A stretch of 64,000 nucleotides of DNA from Pseudomonas nabeulensis (GCF_004682045.1 NZ_QUZT01000008.1:1-64000); one strand, 5' to 3'. Positions 8,496 through 17,021 are shown, counted from the first letter of the stretch. Translations and numbers: made by a program. Notes: generated by a model from the sequence alone, not told the origin.

Positions 8496-9986
8496 ATGAC
8501 CCAGGATGTACTCGCCAAGGAAACCAACCGCCGCCAGTTGCAGCAAATCATCTCCGGGCTCTCCGATGGGGTGATTCTGGCCGAAGTCGACCAAACCATT
8601 CTCTGGGCCAATGAAGCCGCGCTGACCATGCATGGCGTGGGCGACGTCATGGGCCTGGGCGCCAATGGCCAGCAATACGTCGAGCGTTTCGCCCTGCGCT
8701 ATCGCAACAACCACGCCGTGCAGCCGGAAAACTACCCCTTGGCACGGGCGGCGGCCGGGGATGAATTCAGCGATGTGGTGGTGGAGGTCACCCCCACCGC
8801 CGACCAGGACAAAACCTGGGTGCATCGCCTGCGCAGCCTGGTGATCACCGACGCCAAGGGTGAACCGGAATTGCTGGTGCTGATCCTCAGCGACGCCACC
8901 GAATGGGCCAGCGCCGAGCAACGCTTCGAAAAAACCTTCAACGCCAACCCGGCGCCGGCGGTGATCTGCCGACTCAGTGACCTGCGCTATATCAAGGTCA
9001 ACCAGGGCTTCCTGGAAATGACCGGCTACAACCGCGACCAGGTGATCGGCAAGTCCGTGTATGAGCTGGACGTGCTGGAACAAGCCGAGCGCAAGGACCT
9101 GGCCATCCAGCGTCTTGGCGAAGGTGCGACCATCCCGCAGATGCAGGCCGAACTGCGCCTGCCCGAAGGCGGCAGCAAACTGGTGATCGTCGCCGGCCAG
9201 CCGTTGGACATGAACGAGGAAGACTGCATGCTCTTCTCCTTCATGGACCTGGAGCCGCGCCGCAAAGCGGAAATTGCCCTGCGCCAGAGTGAAGAGCGCT
9301 TCGCCAAATCCTTCCGTCTTACCCCGGTGCCGACGCTGGTGTGCAGCGCGGACAACCGCCAGGTGGTGGACGTCAACGAAGCCTTCATGAACATCACCGG
9401 GTACATCAGCGAGGAGCTAATCGGCAAGGCCATCGAAGACATCGACTTTATCGACAGCCCCCAAGCCAGCGCGCAATTGTTCGCCAACCTGGAGAAAGCC
9501 GGCAACCTCGACGGTCATGACCTCAAGGTGCGCAAGAAAGGCAATGAGATCATCGACTGCGTGGTGTCCGCCGACACCGTGATCATCCAGGACATCCCCT
9601 GCTATCTGCTGGTGATGATGAACATCACCGAACGCAAGCGCTCGGAACTGGAGCTGGTTGCCGCCATCGAAGAAGTCATGCAGGACGCCTCGTGGTTCAG
9701 CCAAACGCTGATCGAAAAACTCGCCAACGCCAAGAGCGTCAACAGCCCCAGCCTGCCGAACGTGGCCTTCACCGACCTTACCGCCCGTGAACGCGATGTG
9801 CTGGGGTTGATCTGCGAAGGGCTGGCCGACAAAGAGATCGCCTCGCGCTTGAAACTAGCGCCCAACACCGTGCGTAACCATGTGGCCACGGTGTACTCCA
9901 AACTTGGGGTGCACAGCCGCAGTGCCGCCATTGTCTGGGCCCGAGAACGCGGGCTGTTTGCGGGGGATTTGCGGGTAAAAAAATGA
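8496..9986 (+). CDS. PAS-domain LuxR-type transcriptional regulator
   Basis: Cytosolic regulator of 496 residues with no membrane segment. Three PAS modules are visible: about 15-120 (IISGLSDGVILAEVDQTILWANEAA), 140-250 (FNANPAPAVICRLSDLRYIKVNQGFLEMTGY) and 260-370 (FRLTPVPTLVCSADNRQVVDVNEAFMNITGY). A linker leads to a LuxR helix-turn-helix at about 425-490 (LTARERDVLGLICEGLADKEIASRL, NTVRNHVATVYSKLGVHSRSAA). The ATG at 8496 has GGAG 5 bases upstream and is chosen over 8460, which has no ribosome site. Signal and targets are unknown. Confidence 0.88.
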   Translation: MTQDVLAKETNRRQLQQIISGLSDGVILAEVDQTILWANEAALTMHGVGDVMGLGANGQQYVERFALRYRNNHAVQPENYPLARAAAGDEFSDVVVEVTPTADQDKTWVHRLRSLVITDAKGEPELLVLILSDATEWASAEQRFEKTFNANPAPAVICRLSDLRYIKVNQGFLEMTGYNRDQVIGKSVYELDVLEQAERKDLAIQRLGEGATIPQMQAELRLPEGGSKLVIVAGQPLDMNEEDCMLFSFMDLEPRRKAEIALRQSEERFAKSFRLTPVPTLVCSADNRQVVDVNEAFMNITGYISEELIGKAIEDIDFIDSPQASAQLFANLEKAGNLDGHDLKVRKKGNEIIDCVVSADTVIIQDIPCYLLVMMNITERKRSELELVAAIEEVMQDASWFSQTLIEKLANAKSVNSPSLPNVAFTDLTARERDVLGLICEGLADKEIASRLKLAPNTVRNHVATVYSKLGVHSRSAAIVWARERGLFAGDLRVKK

Positions 9987-10003
9987 GCACCGGCAGTGCA
10001 AAT

Positions 10004-10030
10004 GCACTAGGTCGGCTAGTGCGAATTCGC
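10004..10030. promoter_or_regulatory. Overlapping palindromes upstream of DUF1652 gene
   Basis: GCACTAG-GTCGG-CTAGTGC (10004-10022) abuts GCGAATTCGC (10021-10030), and AGTGCA-AA-TGCACT (9995-10008) overlaps on the left. No T-run follows, so operator sites fit better than a terminator. Confidence 0.4.
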
Positions 10031-10095
10031 CTTATTGCGGCGGGTCGCAATCAATAACCTTCAAGGCATCGAATATATGTCCTGAAGGAACCAGC

Positions 10096-10368
10096 ATGTT
10101 TACCCTCGCCCAACTGCGAAACTGCATCGAAGAAGGCCTGTCGCCGCTGACCTGTGAGTTCACCCTGTGCCGGGATGCGTCACTGACCCTCAAGGTCTAC
10201 GATGCCGAAACCGGCCGGGTTGACCTGGTGGTCACCGGCATCAGCACCAACCGGCTGCAGACCCCGCAAGAAGTGGAAAAGATGGTGGAAGAGTTGCGCT
10301 ACGAACTGCAAAGCAACAACGTGGGCAAGCTCACGCTGGATGATTGGCCTTCAGCGACGCCCCAATGA
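10096..10368 (+). CDS. DUF1652 family protein
   Basis: Small soluble protein of 90 residues recognised as DUF1652, a family largely confined to Pseudomonas and of unknown function. It has no signal peptide or membrane segment. The sequence LCRDASLTLKVYDAETGRVDLVVTGI suggests a beta-rich core and the C-terminal half is helical. AAGGA lies upstream of the ATG. Its last 38 bp overlap tail-to-tail the 3' end of the MFS gene on the opposite strand. Confidence 0.82.
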   Translation: MFTLAQLRNCIEEGLSPLTCEFTLCRDASLTLKVYDAETGRVDLVVTGISTNRLQTPQEVEKMVEELRYELQSNNVGKLTLDDWPSATPQ

Positions 10369-11524
10369 AATAGAACACCCCTCCCCCCACGATAAACGCC
10401 CCCAGCATGTAGAACATATAGAGGGCCGGCAGGCTGGCCAGCACCAGCCCGCACAACACCGGCCCCAGGGCAGCACCAAGGTTGGACAGGTTCTGCGCAC
10501 CGTAATACATGCCCCGCAGGTGGTCCGGGGCGATGCGGTCGATAAACATGTACTCGGCCGGAAACACGATGATCTCCCCCACCGTGAACACCGCCATCGC
10601 CAGCACCCACCACAACACGCTGGTGGACAGTGCAAAACCGATCAACCCCAGCATAAACATGCCCAGCCCGGCGATCAGCCACTGGCCCAGGTAACGGTGG
10701 GAGATACGCCGGCCGATCAGGTACTGCAAGGCAATCACCAACACCGCGTTGGTGGTCAGCACAGCGCTGACCACGGTGTAGGTGTATTCCGCCGTGGTGG
10801 TGGTCACCAGGTATTGCGACAGCCAGGCCGTGAACTGGCCGAACACCACCGCACTGAGCACGCCGCCGAGGGTGAAACACACCAAGCGGCGGTCCCTCAA
10901 CAGCACGCCGCCGACGGCGAGGAACGACACGGGTTTCTGCGCCACGTCCACGGTGGTCAATGTGCGATCCCCCCAGCGTCCATACAGCAGGAAAAATCCC
11001 ACACCCAATAGCGCCGACAAAATAAACGGCAGGCTGATATCCAGTTTGGCCACCATCGCCCCAAACGCCGGCCCGACCGCGTAGCCGATATTGGTCAGGG
11101 TGTACTTGATGGAAAACACCTCGCTGCGCGCCTCTTCGGGCAACAAACTGGCGAAGCCGGCCTTCACCGCGATATCAATCACCGCGTACGCCAGGTTGAT
11201 CAGAATCAGGCAGCTGTAGAACACCCAGATAGTCTGCGCCAGCACCGTGCCGATAAAGCCCAGCACAAACAGCACGCTCAGGCCGAGCAATAGCCGGTAG
11301 CTGTTGATGCGGTCCACCAGGAAGCCGCCGTACACGCTGAGCAGTGAGCCGACAATCAACGAACTGCCGATCACCAGGCCGACCTGGGTGATGTCCAGGG
11401 CAAAGTGATGGGTGAGGTAGATAACCAGGTAGGGAAAGGTGATGGCCTTGGCCAGCGTCAGCAGCAACGTGGCGGACAGCAGCAAATTCACCGTGCGGGG
11501 ATAGTTTCTTATTGTGGCAAGCAT
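10331..11524 (-). CDS. MFS transporter, YdeE-like
   Basis: Twelve-helix major facilitator of about 397 residues resembling E. coli YdeE, an exporter of small peptides or metabolites. Similar blocks include TFPYLVIYLTHHFALDITQVGL, SEVFSIKYTLTNIGYAVGP and FTVGEIIVFPAEYMFIDRIAP. A DRINSYR loop after helix 2 is the MFS signature. I place the start at 11524 (MLATIRN) because a GAGAG stretch precedes it; an ATG at 11539 has no ribosome site. The 3' end overlaps the DUF1652 gene by 38 bp. Substrate is not predictable. Confidence 0.87.
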   Translation of the reverse strand: MLATIRNYPRTVNLLLSATLLLTLAKAITFPYLVIYLTHHFALDITQVGLVIGSSLIVGSLLSVYGGFLVDRINSYRLLLGLSVLFVLGFIGTVLAQTIWVFYSCLILINLAYAVIDIAVKAGFASLLPEEARSEVFSIKYTLTNIGYAVGPAFGAMVAKLDISLPFILSALLGVGFFLLYGRWGDRTLTTVDVAQKPVSFLAVGGVLLRDRRLVCFTLGGVLSAVVFGQFTAWLSQYLVTTTTAEYTYTVVSAVLTTNAVLVIALQYLIGRRISHRYLGQWLIAGLGMFMLGLIGFALSTSVLWWVLAMAVFTVGEIIVFPAEYMFIDRIAPDHLRGMYYGAQNLSNLGAALGPVLCGLVLASLPALYMFYMLGAFIVGGGVFYFIGASLKANHPA

Positions 11525-11588
11525 CCTGCTCTCTTTCATCGAAGGTAACGCGGCCTTTATAGCCGGTTACCTCAACGCAGGAAACAGG

Positions 11589-11897
11589 TCATTTTTTTAC
11601 GGGGGTAATCTCGAGAATGGTGCCGTTGGTGGTCTTGAGCAGCACGAATTTATCGCCGACCCGCGCCCATTGGCTGTCAGCCTCGGGTTGCTTGAGGCCA
11701 CGCTTTTTCCAGTCGCTGACCGCCGATTCCTTGCGCATCAACATATCCGGCGCGCGGTCGCCTTCTTTCAGCTCATGGGTGTTGATGTTGGAGGGTTGCA
11801 CGGTTTCCTGTGGAGTATCCGCTGCCTGCACGACAAAGCTGGCGGTGGACAGGCTGGAGGCAACGAGCAGGCAGGCGGCTAGGGATTTGGCTTTCAT
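11589..11897 (-). CDS. RcnB family periplasmic protein
   Basis: Exported protein of 102 residues. The signal peptide (1-25) ends near VVQAAD. The C-terminal part carries the RcnB pattern: VSDWKKRGLKQPEADSQWARVGDKFVLLKTTNGTILEI (positions about 60-97), similar to the repeat of E. coli RcnB, which helps nickel and cobalt homeostasis. GGAG lies 7 bases before the ATG at 11897. No metal exporter gene is adjacent, so the metal link is by family only. Confidence 0.82.
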   Translation of the reverse strand: MKAKSLAACLLVASSLSTASFVVQAADTPQETVQPSNINTHELKEGDRAPDMLMRKESAVSDWKKRGLKQPEADSQWARVGDKFVLLKTTNGTILEITPVKK

Positions 11898-11970
11898 GGG
11901 TACTCCTTCAAAGAATGATGCGTACCCAAGTTCCGACCGCCGACGCGCAGGATCATTCAACCCAAAACCC

Positions 11971-12100
11971 GTGGCGAGGGAGCTTGCTCCCGCTGGGCTG
12001 CGCAGCAGCCCCAAAAAGCTCAACCGAGAACCACCTGAACGAACGCGGTGTTTGGGTTGGGGCCGCTTCGCGACCCAGCGGGAGCAAGCTCCCTCGCCAC
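11971..12100. repeat. REPIN flanking the RAYT gene, left copy
   Basis: A 130-bp inverted doublet with ends GTGGCGAGGGAGCTTGCTCC and its complement. It is a direct repeat of 12672-12801 with only two differing bases, and also retains an identical 60-bp centre. This family heads with GTGG. Confidence 0.9.
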
Positions 12101-12113
12101 GGGTGGATAGCCT

Positions 12114-12575
12114 TCATAACCAGGCGGCGTCCCATAGCGGGTAATCACCCACATGTTCGACCAAGCCTGCTCGTAAGGGGTTGCCGATGATGTAGCGGGC
12201 GATTTGAATAAGATCCTCTTCCGCGCGCGTAGCGCGGTCGTGGTATCCGCTTTGCCAGAACGCTCCCTGTGCGCCGATGGCCCGATTGATAGTCAACGTG
12301 CTTTTCGATTTAACCCGCTGCATTACTTGGGGCAACGACGCGCTCCGCAACTCAAACAACCAATGGAAATGATCCGGCATGATCACCCAGGCAAGCGAGT
12401 CGACCAGGCTTAGGTCATGGGTCTGCTTGAGCTCTGCGACCAGCAACCGCCCCAAGAAGAAATCGGTAAATACTGACCGCCGTTGATACACCACAGCAGT
12501 TACCAAATAGGCACGGCCCGATTCTGAGTAGCGACCACGGCGTAACAAATGAGAATTTGGCTTCTGACGCAACAC
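12114..12575 (-). CDS. REP-associated tyrosine transposase (RAYT)
   Basis: Single-copy domesticated Y1 (IS200-like) transposase of 153 residues, the family thought to spread REP sequences. It shows the HUH metal site in VIMPDHFHWLFEL (about residues 63-75), the catalytic Tyr in FWQSGYHDRATR, and the closing block IARYIIGNPLRAGLVEHVGDYPLWDAAW. Length and motifs look intact. It stands between two nearly identical REPINs, the typical REPtron layout. The flanking REP family (GTGGCGAGGGAGC type) also occurs at 28933, 42159 and 53130 and is likely its substrate. Confidence 0.95.
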   Translation of the reverse strand: MLRQKPNSHLLRRGRYSESGRAYLVTAVVYQRRSVFTDFFLGRLLVAELKQTHDLSLVDSLAWVIMPDHFHWLFELRSASLPQVMQRVKSKSTLTINRAIGAQGAFWQSGYHDRATRAEEDLIQIARYIIGNPLRAGLVEHVGDYPLWDAAWL

Positions 12576-12671
12576 ACTGCTCCCGTGAATTGATATGAGT
12601 TCAACTCAAGCTAGCAGTCACCACCAATCTCTCTGCCCAATTCAATTTCCCCCTATTTCAAGCCACACACT

Positions 12672-12801
12672 GTGGCGAGGGAGCTTGCTCCCGCTGGGCT
12701 GCGCAGCAGCCCCAAAAAGCTCAACCGAGAACCACCTGGACGAACGCCGTGTTTGGGTTGGGGCCGCTTCGCGACCCAGCGGGAGCAAGCTCCCTCGCCA
12801 C
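12672..12801. repeat. REPIN flanking the RAYT gene, right copy
   Basis: The direct-repeat partner of 11971-12100, 130 bp, 128 identical. Together they bracket the transposase. Confidence 0.9.
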
Positions 12802-12844
12802 AATGTCTTCGCCAATACTGAACGTGCCAATTGCCAGAATGAAA

Positions 12845-12890
12845 ATTACAATGTAATTTTTCATGAAATTATTCGACATAAATTTCATGA
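12845..12890. promoter_or_regulatory. Candidate autoregulatory operator of the XRE-cupin gene
   Basis: Contains a perfect palindrome ATTACA-A-TGTAAT (12845-12857), a second palindrome TTTCATGAAA (12859-12868) and a repeat of TTTCATGA at 12883-12890 that covers the start codon. Such symmetry next to an XRE regulator suggests self-binding. Confidence 0.5.
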
Positions 12891-13444
12891 CACCCCAAGA
12901 AGAACTCGCCACCCTCGCCGCGCTGATCCATGACCTGCGCAAGCACAAGAAGCTGACCCTCGCTCAACTCGCACAAAAGATCGAGCGTTCGGTGGGCTTT
13001 CTGTCCCAGGTCGAGCGCGGCCTGTCACGCCCGACCGTGGCGGATTTGACCGCTATCAGCCACGCCCTCGACGTGCCCACCACGTATTTCTACAGCCAGC
13101 CCAAACCCAAGGCAGTGGACTGGATTACCCGCCCCAACGAGCGGCGCACGGTGTATTACGCCAACGGCATCACCGACATTCTTGTGTCGCCGAGCATGAA
13201 CGGCGCTTTTTCGATGCTCGACAGCCTGTTGGCCCCCGGTGCCAACAGCGGGGAGCAAACCATGAGCGACCGTGCCGAGCAGGCCGGTTTTGTGCTGGAA
13301 GGCGAACTGACGCTGTGGGTGGAAGGTGAGTCCGATTCGGTCACCCTCGGCCCAGGCGACAGTTTCCACCTGGCCAGTTTTGCCCATTGCCGCTACGCCA
13401 ACCTGACCGACCTGCCCGCCCGCGTGCTGTGGGTTTACAACTAG
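12887..13444 (+). CDS. XRE-family regulator with cupin domain
   Basis: Transcription regulator of 185 residues. The N-terminal helix-turn-helix (IHDLRKHKKLTLAQLAQKIERSVGFLSQVERGLSRPTVADL) is followed by a cupin_2 effector domain (about 105-185, with GANSGEQTMSDRAEQAGFVLEGELTLWVEG). The architecture matches PuuR-type regulators. No good ribosome site is seen; the ATG at 12887 gives the conserved start, while 12863 is an alternative. The stop overlaps the ribosome site of the glutamine-synthetase-like gene that follows, so it likely controls that gene. Confidence 0.87.
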   Translation: MTPQEELATLAALIHDLRKHKKLTLAQLAQKIERSVGFLSQVERGLSRPTVADLTAISHALDVPTTYFYSQPKPKAVDWITRPNERRTVYYANGITDILVSPSMNGAFSMLDSLLAPGANSGEQTMSDRAEQAGFVLEGELTLWVEGESDSVTLGPGDSFHLASFAHCRYANLTDLPARVLWVYN

Positions 13445-13455
13445 GAGCTGCACCC

Positions 13456-14802
13456 GTGAAAAGCCATTCCTCAACGTTGCTGGCCGAAGTGCGGACCTTT
13501 CGCCAGAACCACCCTGACGTGCGTTACGTCGACCTGATCGCCCTGGACATTCCGGGGCATTTCTACGGCAAGCGCTACCCGGTGGAGATGCTCGAAAAAG
13601 TGGCTGCCGGCAGCCCGTTGAAGCTGCCGCAGAACGCCGTGTTGCTGGGGGCCCAAGGGGGGCTTTTCAAGATCGGCGACTACTGCTTCAACGACGGCGA
13701 CCCGGATGCCAATCGCCGTCTGGTGCCGGGTACGCTCAAGCCGGTGAGCTGGGAGTCGCAGCCGCTGGGGCAGATGCTGATCACCTCGGACGGCACCGAA
13801 GGGCCCATCGAATTCGAACCCCGCGAAGTGCTGGCCAAAGTGCTGGAACGCCTGCAACACAAGGGCATTCACCCAGTGGTGGCGTTCGAGCTGGAGTTCT
13901 ACCTGTTCGATAAAAAACTCGACGACGGCTTGCCGCAATTCGCCCGCGACCCGCTGAGCGGTGACGCCGACGACCAGCCCAATCTGCATATCGAACGCTT
14001 GTCGCGATTCAGCGAAGTGCTCGACGATATGGCGCAGACCGCCAAGGACCAAGGCATCGATATCACGGTGATCACCGCTGAAATCGGCCCCGGCCAGTTC
14101 GAGATCAATTTCGGTCATCTGGACGACGGCCTGCGCGCCGCCGACTGGGCTGCCCTGTTCTGCCGCAGCACCCGCGGCGTGGCGCTAAAACACGGCTATC
14201 GCGCCAGCTTCATGGCCAAACCGTACCTGCAATACCCTGGCAGCGGCATGCACGTGCATGTCAGCCTGTATGACGGCGCCGGCAATAATCTGCTCGCGGC
14301 CCATCAGCAGCAACCGTTGCGCCATGCGGTGGCCGGTTGCCTGGAATTGCTGCCCCACTGCATGCCGATCTTCTCGCCCAACCACAACGCGTTCCGCCGC
14401 CTGGGTGGTACGGTCAACGCGGCGACCCGCGCCAGTTGGGGATTTGAGGACCGCGACGCGTGCGTGCGCATCCCCGAATCCGACCCGCGCAACCTGCGTA
14501 TCGAACACCGCCTGGCCAGTGCCGACGCCAACCCCTATCTGGTGCTGGCGGCGATCCTCGTCGGCCTGGAACACGGCCTTGAAGCCAAACGCGAACCCAT
14601 CACCCCGCTGAACGAGGACCGCAACAGCGGCACCGACTTCCCCCTTGAAATGCTCGACGCCGTGCGTGCCATGCAGCATCAAACGGTATTGCGCGATAAG
14701 CTGGGCGCCGAATTTATCGACGTGTACTGCGAGAACAAACGCCAGGACCACCTGGCCTTCCAGCAAGAGATCCATGCGCGGGAATATCGCTGGTTTCTCT
14801 AA
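13456..14802 (+). CDS. Glutamine synthetase family ligase (PuuA-like)
   Basis: ATP-dependent gamma-glutamyl ligase of 448 residues. The C-terminal catalytic domain shows HPVVAFELEFYLFD (metal Glu), EIGPGQFEINFGHLD, FMAKPYLQYPGSGMHVHVSL and NAATRASWGFEDRDACVRIPES, all family motifs. Its partner regulator is of the PuuR type, which favours a gamma-glutamylpolyamine or similar amine ligase over assimilatory GlnA. The GTG at 13456 has AGGAG 8 bases upstream; an upstream in-frame ATG would lie inside the regulator gene. No other polyamine-catabolic genes are adjacent, so the amine substrate is uncertain. Confidence 0.88.
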   Translation: MKSHSSTLLAEVRTFRQNHPDVRYVDLIALDIPGHFYGKRYPVEMLEKVAAGSPLKLPQNAVLLGAQGGLFKIGDYCFNDGDPDANRRLVPGTLKPVSWESQPLGQMLITSDGTEGPIEFEPREVLAKVLERLQHKGIHPVVAFELEFYLFDKKLDDGLPQFARDPLSGDADDQPNLHIERLSRFSEVLDDMAQTAKDQGIDITVITAEIGPGQFEINFGHLDDGLRAADWAALFCRSTRGVALKHGYRASFMAKPYLQYPGSGMHVHVSLYDGAGNNLLAAHQQQPLRHAVAGCLELLPHCMPIFSPNHNAFRRLGGTVNAATRASWGFEDRDACVRIPESDPRNLRIEHRLASADANPYLVLAAILVGLEHGLEAKREPITPLNEDRNSGTDFPLEMLDAVRAMQHQTVLRDKLGAEFIDVYCENKRQDHLAFQQEIHAREYRWFL

Positions 14803-14819
14803 CTTCCAAGGACTCACCG

Positions 14820-15917
14820 ATGACCGACCAAAGCGCCCCGGCCCTCAAGGAAATCTTCAACGTCGAACGCCTGCAACATATCGCCACCGAAATGACGGCG
14901 GTGTACCCGGCATTCGACGCCAAGGGCTTCCTCAAGCACGCCAAGGCCGGGCTGGCCGAGTTGTCGGTAATGCAACGCATGGCACGGGTCAGCGAGAGCC
15001 TGCACGCGGTGATCCCGCTGGATTACCCGCAAACCCTCAAACTGCTTTACGCCCTGGCGCCAGGCATCAACAGCGGGTTTGTCAGCCTGTTCCTGCCGCA
15101 CTTCGTGGCCAGTTACGGGCAGGGCGACTTCAAGCGCTCCATGGCGGCGCTCAACTACTTCACCACCTTTGGCTCTGCCGAATTCGCCATCCGGCACTTT
15201 CTGCTGCACGACTTCGAACGCACCCTGGCCGTGATGCACACCTGGTCGCTGGACGCCAACGAACACGTACGCCGCTTGGCCAGTGAAGGCTCGCGACCGC
15301 GCCTGCCATGGTCATTTCGCCTGGCCAACGTACAGGCCAATCCCCAATTGTGCGCGGCGATCCTCGACAACCTGAAGGCCGACCCCAGCCTGTACGTGCG
15401 CAAGTCAGTGGCCAACCACCTCAACGACATCACCAAGGACCACCCGGAGTGGGTGCTTACGCTTATCGAAGGCTGGTCCCTGGACAATCCCCACACCGCG
15501 TGGATCGCCCGTCATGCCCTGCGCAGCCTGATCAAGCAAGGCAACACCCGCGCATTGACGATTATGGGTGCCGGAGCCAAGGCCGAAGTGAGGCTGCATG
15601 GGTTGAGCGTGACACCCGCGGTGATCAACCTGGGCGAACGGATCAACCTGGCGTTCAGCCTGGAATCCACGGCCACCACGGCACAAAAGCTCGTGGTGGA
15701 CTACGCCATCGACTACGTGAAAAGTGCCGGGCACAGTGCGAAGAAGGTGTTCAAGCTCAAGGCGTTTACTCTTGGCGCGGGGGAGCAGCACAACCTCAAG
15801 CGCGAGCAACATATTCGGGAATTGACCACGCGCAAGCACTATCCAGGGCGGCATGTGGTGCATGTGATGGTGAATGGGGAAAGGCTGGGCAGTGCCGAAT
15901 TCGAACTGCGCGCCTGA
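14820..15917 (+). CDS. alkC: DNA glycosylase AlkC with Ig-like domain
   Basis: Non-base-flipping alkyl-adenine/cytosine DNA glycosylase of the HEAT-like repeat superfamily, 365 residues. Residues about 1-255 are helical repeats (VRRLASEGSRPRLPW, DPSLYVRKSVANHLNDITKDHP, HTAWIARHALRSLIKQG). About 265-365 form an Ig-like beta domain (INLGERINLAFSLES ... PGRHVVHVMVNGERLGSAEFEL) as in the P. fluorescens AlkC whose structure is known. AAGGA precedes the ATG at 14820. It follows the GS-like gene by 17 bp and may be co-transcribed. No Ada-type box was recognised. Confidence 0.9.
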   Translation: MTDQSAPALKEIFNVERLQHIATEMTAVYPAFDAKGFLKHAKAGLAELSVMQRMARVSESLHAVIPLDYPQTLKLLYALAPGINSGFVSLFLPHFVASYGQGDFKRSMAALNYFTTFGSAEFAIRHFLLHDFERTLAVMHTWSLDANEHVRRLASEGSRPRLPWSFRLANVQANPQLCAAILDNLKADPSLYVRKSVANHLNDITKDHPEWVLTLIEGWSLDNPHTAWIARHALRSLIKQGNTRALTIMGAGAKAEVRLHGLSVTPAVINLGERINLAFSLESTATTAQKLVVDYAIDYVKSAGHSAKKVFKLKAFTLGAGEQHNLKREQHIRELTTRKHYPGRHVVHVMVNGERLGSAEFELRA

Positions 15918-15945
15918 CACGATTCAAGCAACACTGCAATTCTAA

Positions 15946-16050
15946 TGTGGGAGGGGGCTTGCCCCCGATGGCAGTGTGTCAGTCACTACATTCTCCAGCT
16001 GATACACCGCTATCGGGGGCAAGTCGAATCGTCGCACCGCCCCTCCCACA
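15946..16050. repeat. REPIN with expanded right arm
   Basis: GGGGGCTTGCCCCC family. The doublet is 105 bp instead of the 89 bp of copies at 20522 and 24122. The excess is about 16 bases (TCGAATCGTCGCACCG) inside the right palindrome. It lies between convergent alkC and a LysR gene. Confidence 0.85.
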
Positions 16051-16072
16051 GTTTTGAGCCAGTTTTAGTCAG

Positions 16073-16963
16073 TTAGATTTCGCCGAGGAGCAAACTTTGC
16101 TCCCGCGCGCACAATTCCACCACGTAATCCCACAACACCCTCAACCGCACCGACTTGTGCAGCTCCCTGCGCGAGCTGATCCAGTAACTGCGCTGGATGC
16201 TCTCCCCCGGCAGCAACGCCACCAAATCCGGATCGCCGGCCGCCATGAAACAGGGCAACACCGCAATCCCCAACCCCGAGCGGGCCGCCTGGTGCTGGGC
16301 GATCACGCTGGTGCTGTGGAACACCACTTTAGGGTTGCGGCAGAAGCTGCTGAGGAATTTCAGTTCCTGGCTGAACAACAGGTCATCCACATAATCGATC
16401 CACGCGTGCACCGCCAGGTCCTCGCGTTTTTCAATCGGCGGGGTGCGGTCGAGGTAGGCGCGGCTGGCATACAGCGCCAGGCGGTAGTCGGTGAGTTTGC
16501 GGGTGACCAGTTGATCAACGCTGGGGCGTTCCAAGTGAATACTGATCTCGGCCTCACGGTTGAGGATGCTGACAAAGCGCGGCACGGCCACCAGTTCCAC
16601 TTCCAACCCCGGATAGCGTTCGAACAACCCACCCATACGGCTGGCGAGAAACATCACGCCCAAGCCTTCGGCGACGCCTAGTCGAATCTTGCCCAGGGGC
16701 GCAGCGGAGTGAGTGAGTTCGTCTTCGGCCAGCAGCGCGACGTTTTCCATGGCTTCGGCGTGCTTGAGCAGGGCTTCGCCGGCGGGGGTCAGCTCATAAC
16801 CCTGGGCATGCTGCACAAACAACGCGGTGCCCAGGCTCTTCTCGATGGCCTCGATATGCCGCGCCACGGTGGCGTGGGTGGTTTTCAGGCGCTGCGCGGC
16901 GGTGAGCAAGCGGCCGCTGCGTTGCAGTTCCAGAAAATACCGCAGGTCATTCCAGTCGAACAT
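16073..16963 (-). CDS. LysR family transcriptional regulator
   Basis: 296-residue regulator. The winged helix-turn-helix is at 1-60 (MFDWNDLRYFLELQRSGRLLTAAQRL, THATVARHIEAIEKSLG). The effector-binding domain begins near residue 85 (GKIRLGVAEGLGVMFLASRM). GGAGG lies 6 bases before the ATG at 16963; the longer frame to 17053 would enter the divergent promoter. It is transcribed away from a GMC oxidoreductase, its probable target. Confidence 0.9.
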   Translation of the reverse strand: MFDWNDLRYFLELQRSGRLLTAAQRLKTTHATVARHIEAIEKSLGTALFVQHAQGYELTPAGEALLKHAEAMENVALLAEDELTHSAAPLGKIRLGVAEGLGVMFLASRMGGLFERYPGLEVELVAVPRFVSILNREAEISIHLERPSVDQLVTRKLTDYRLALYASRAYLDRTPPIEKREDLAVHAWIDYVDDLLFSQELKFLSSFCRNPKVVFHSTSVIAQHQAARSGLGIAVLPCFMAAGDPDLVALLPGESIQRSYWISSRRELHKSVRLRVLWDYVVELCAREQSLLLGEI

Positions 16964-17021
16964 GACGCCTCCATTGCGTGAGCCTGGACCTCGCTGTTTA
17001 AAAACGCACAGCAGCTGGGTA

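Noticed and set aside
12114..12575. RAYT gene as an active IS200/IS605 insertion sequence
   Set aside because: It is flanked by REPINs rather than IS200 ends and has the domesticated single-copy form.
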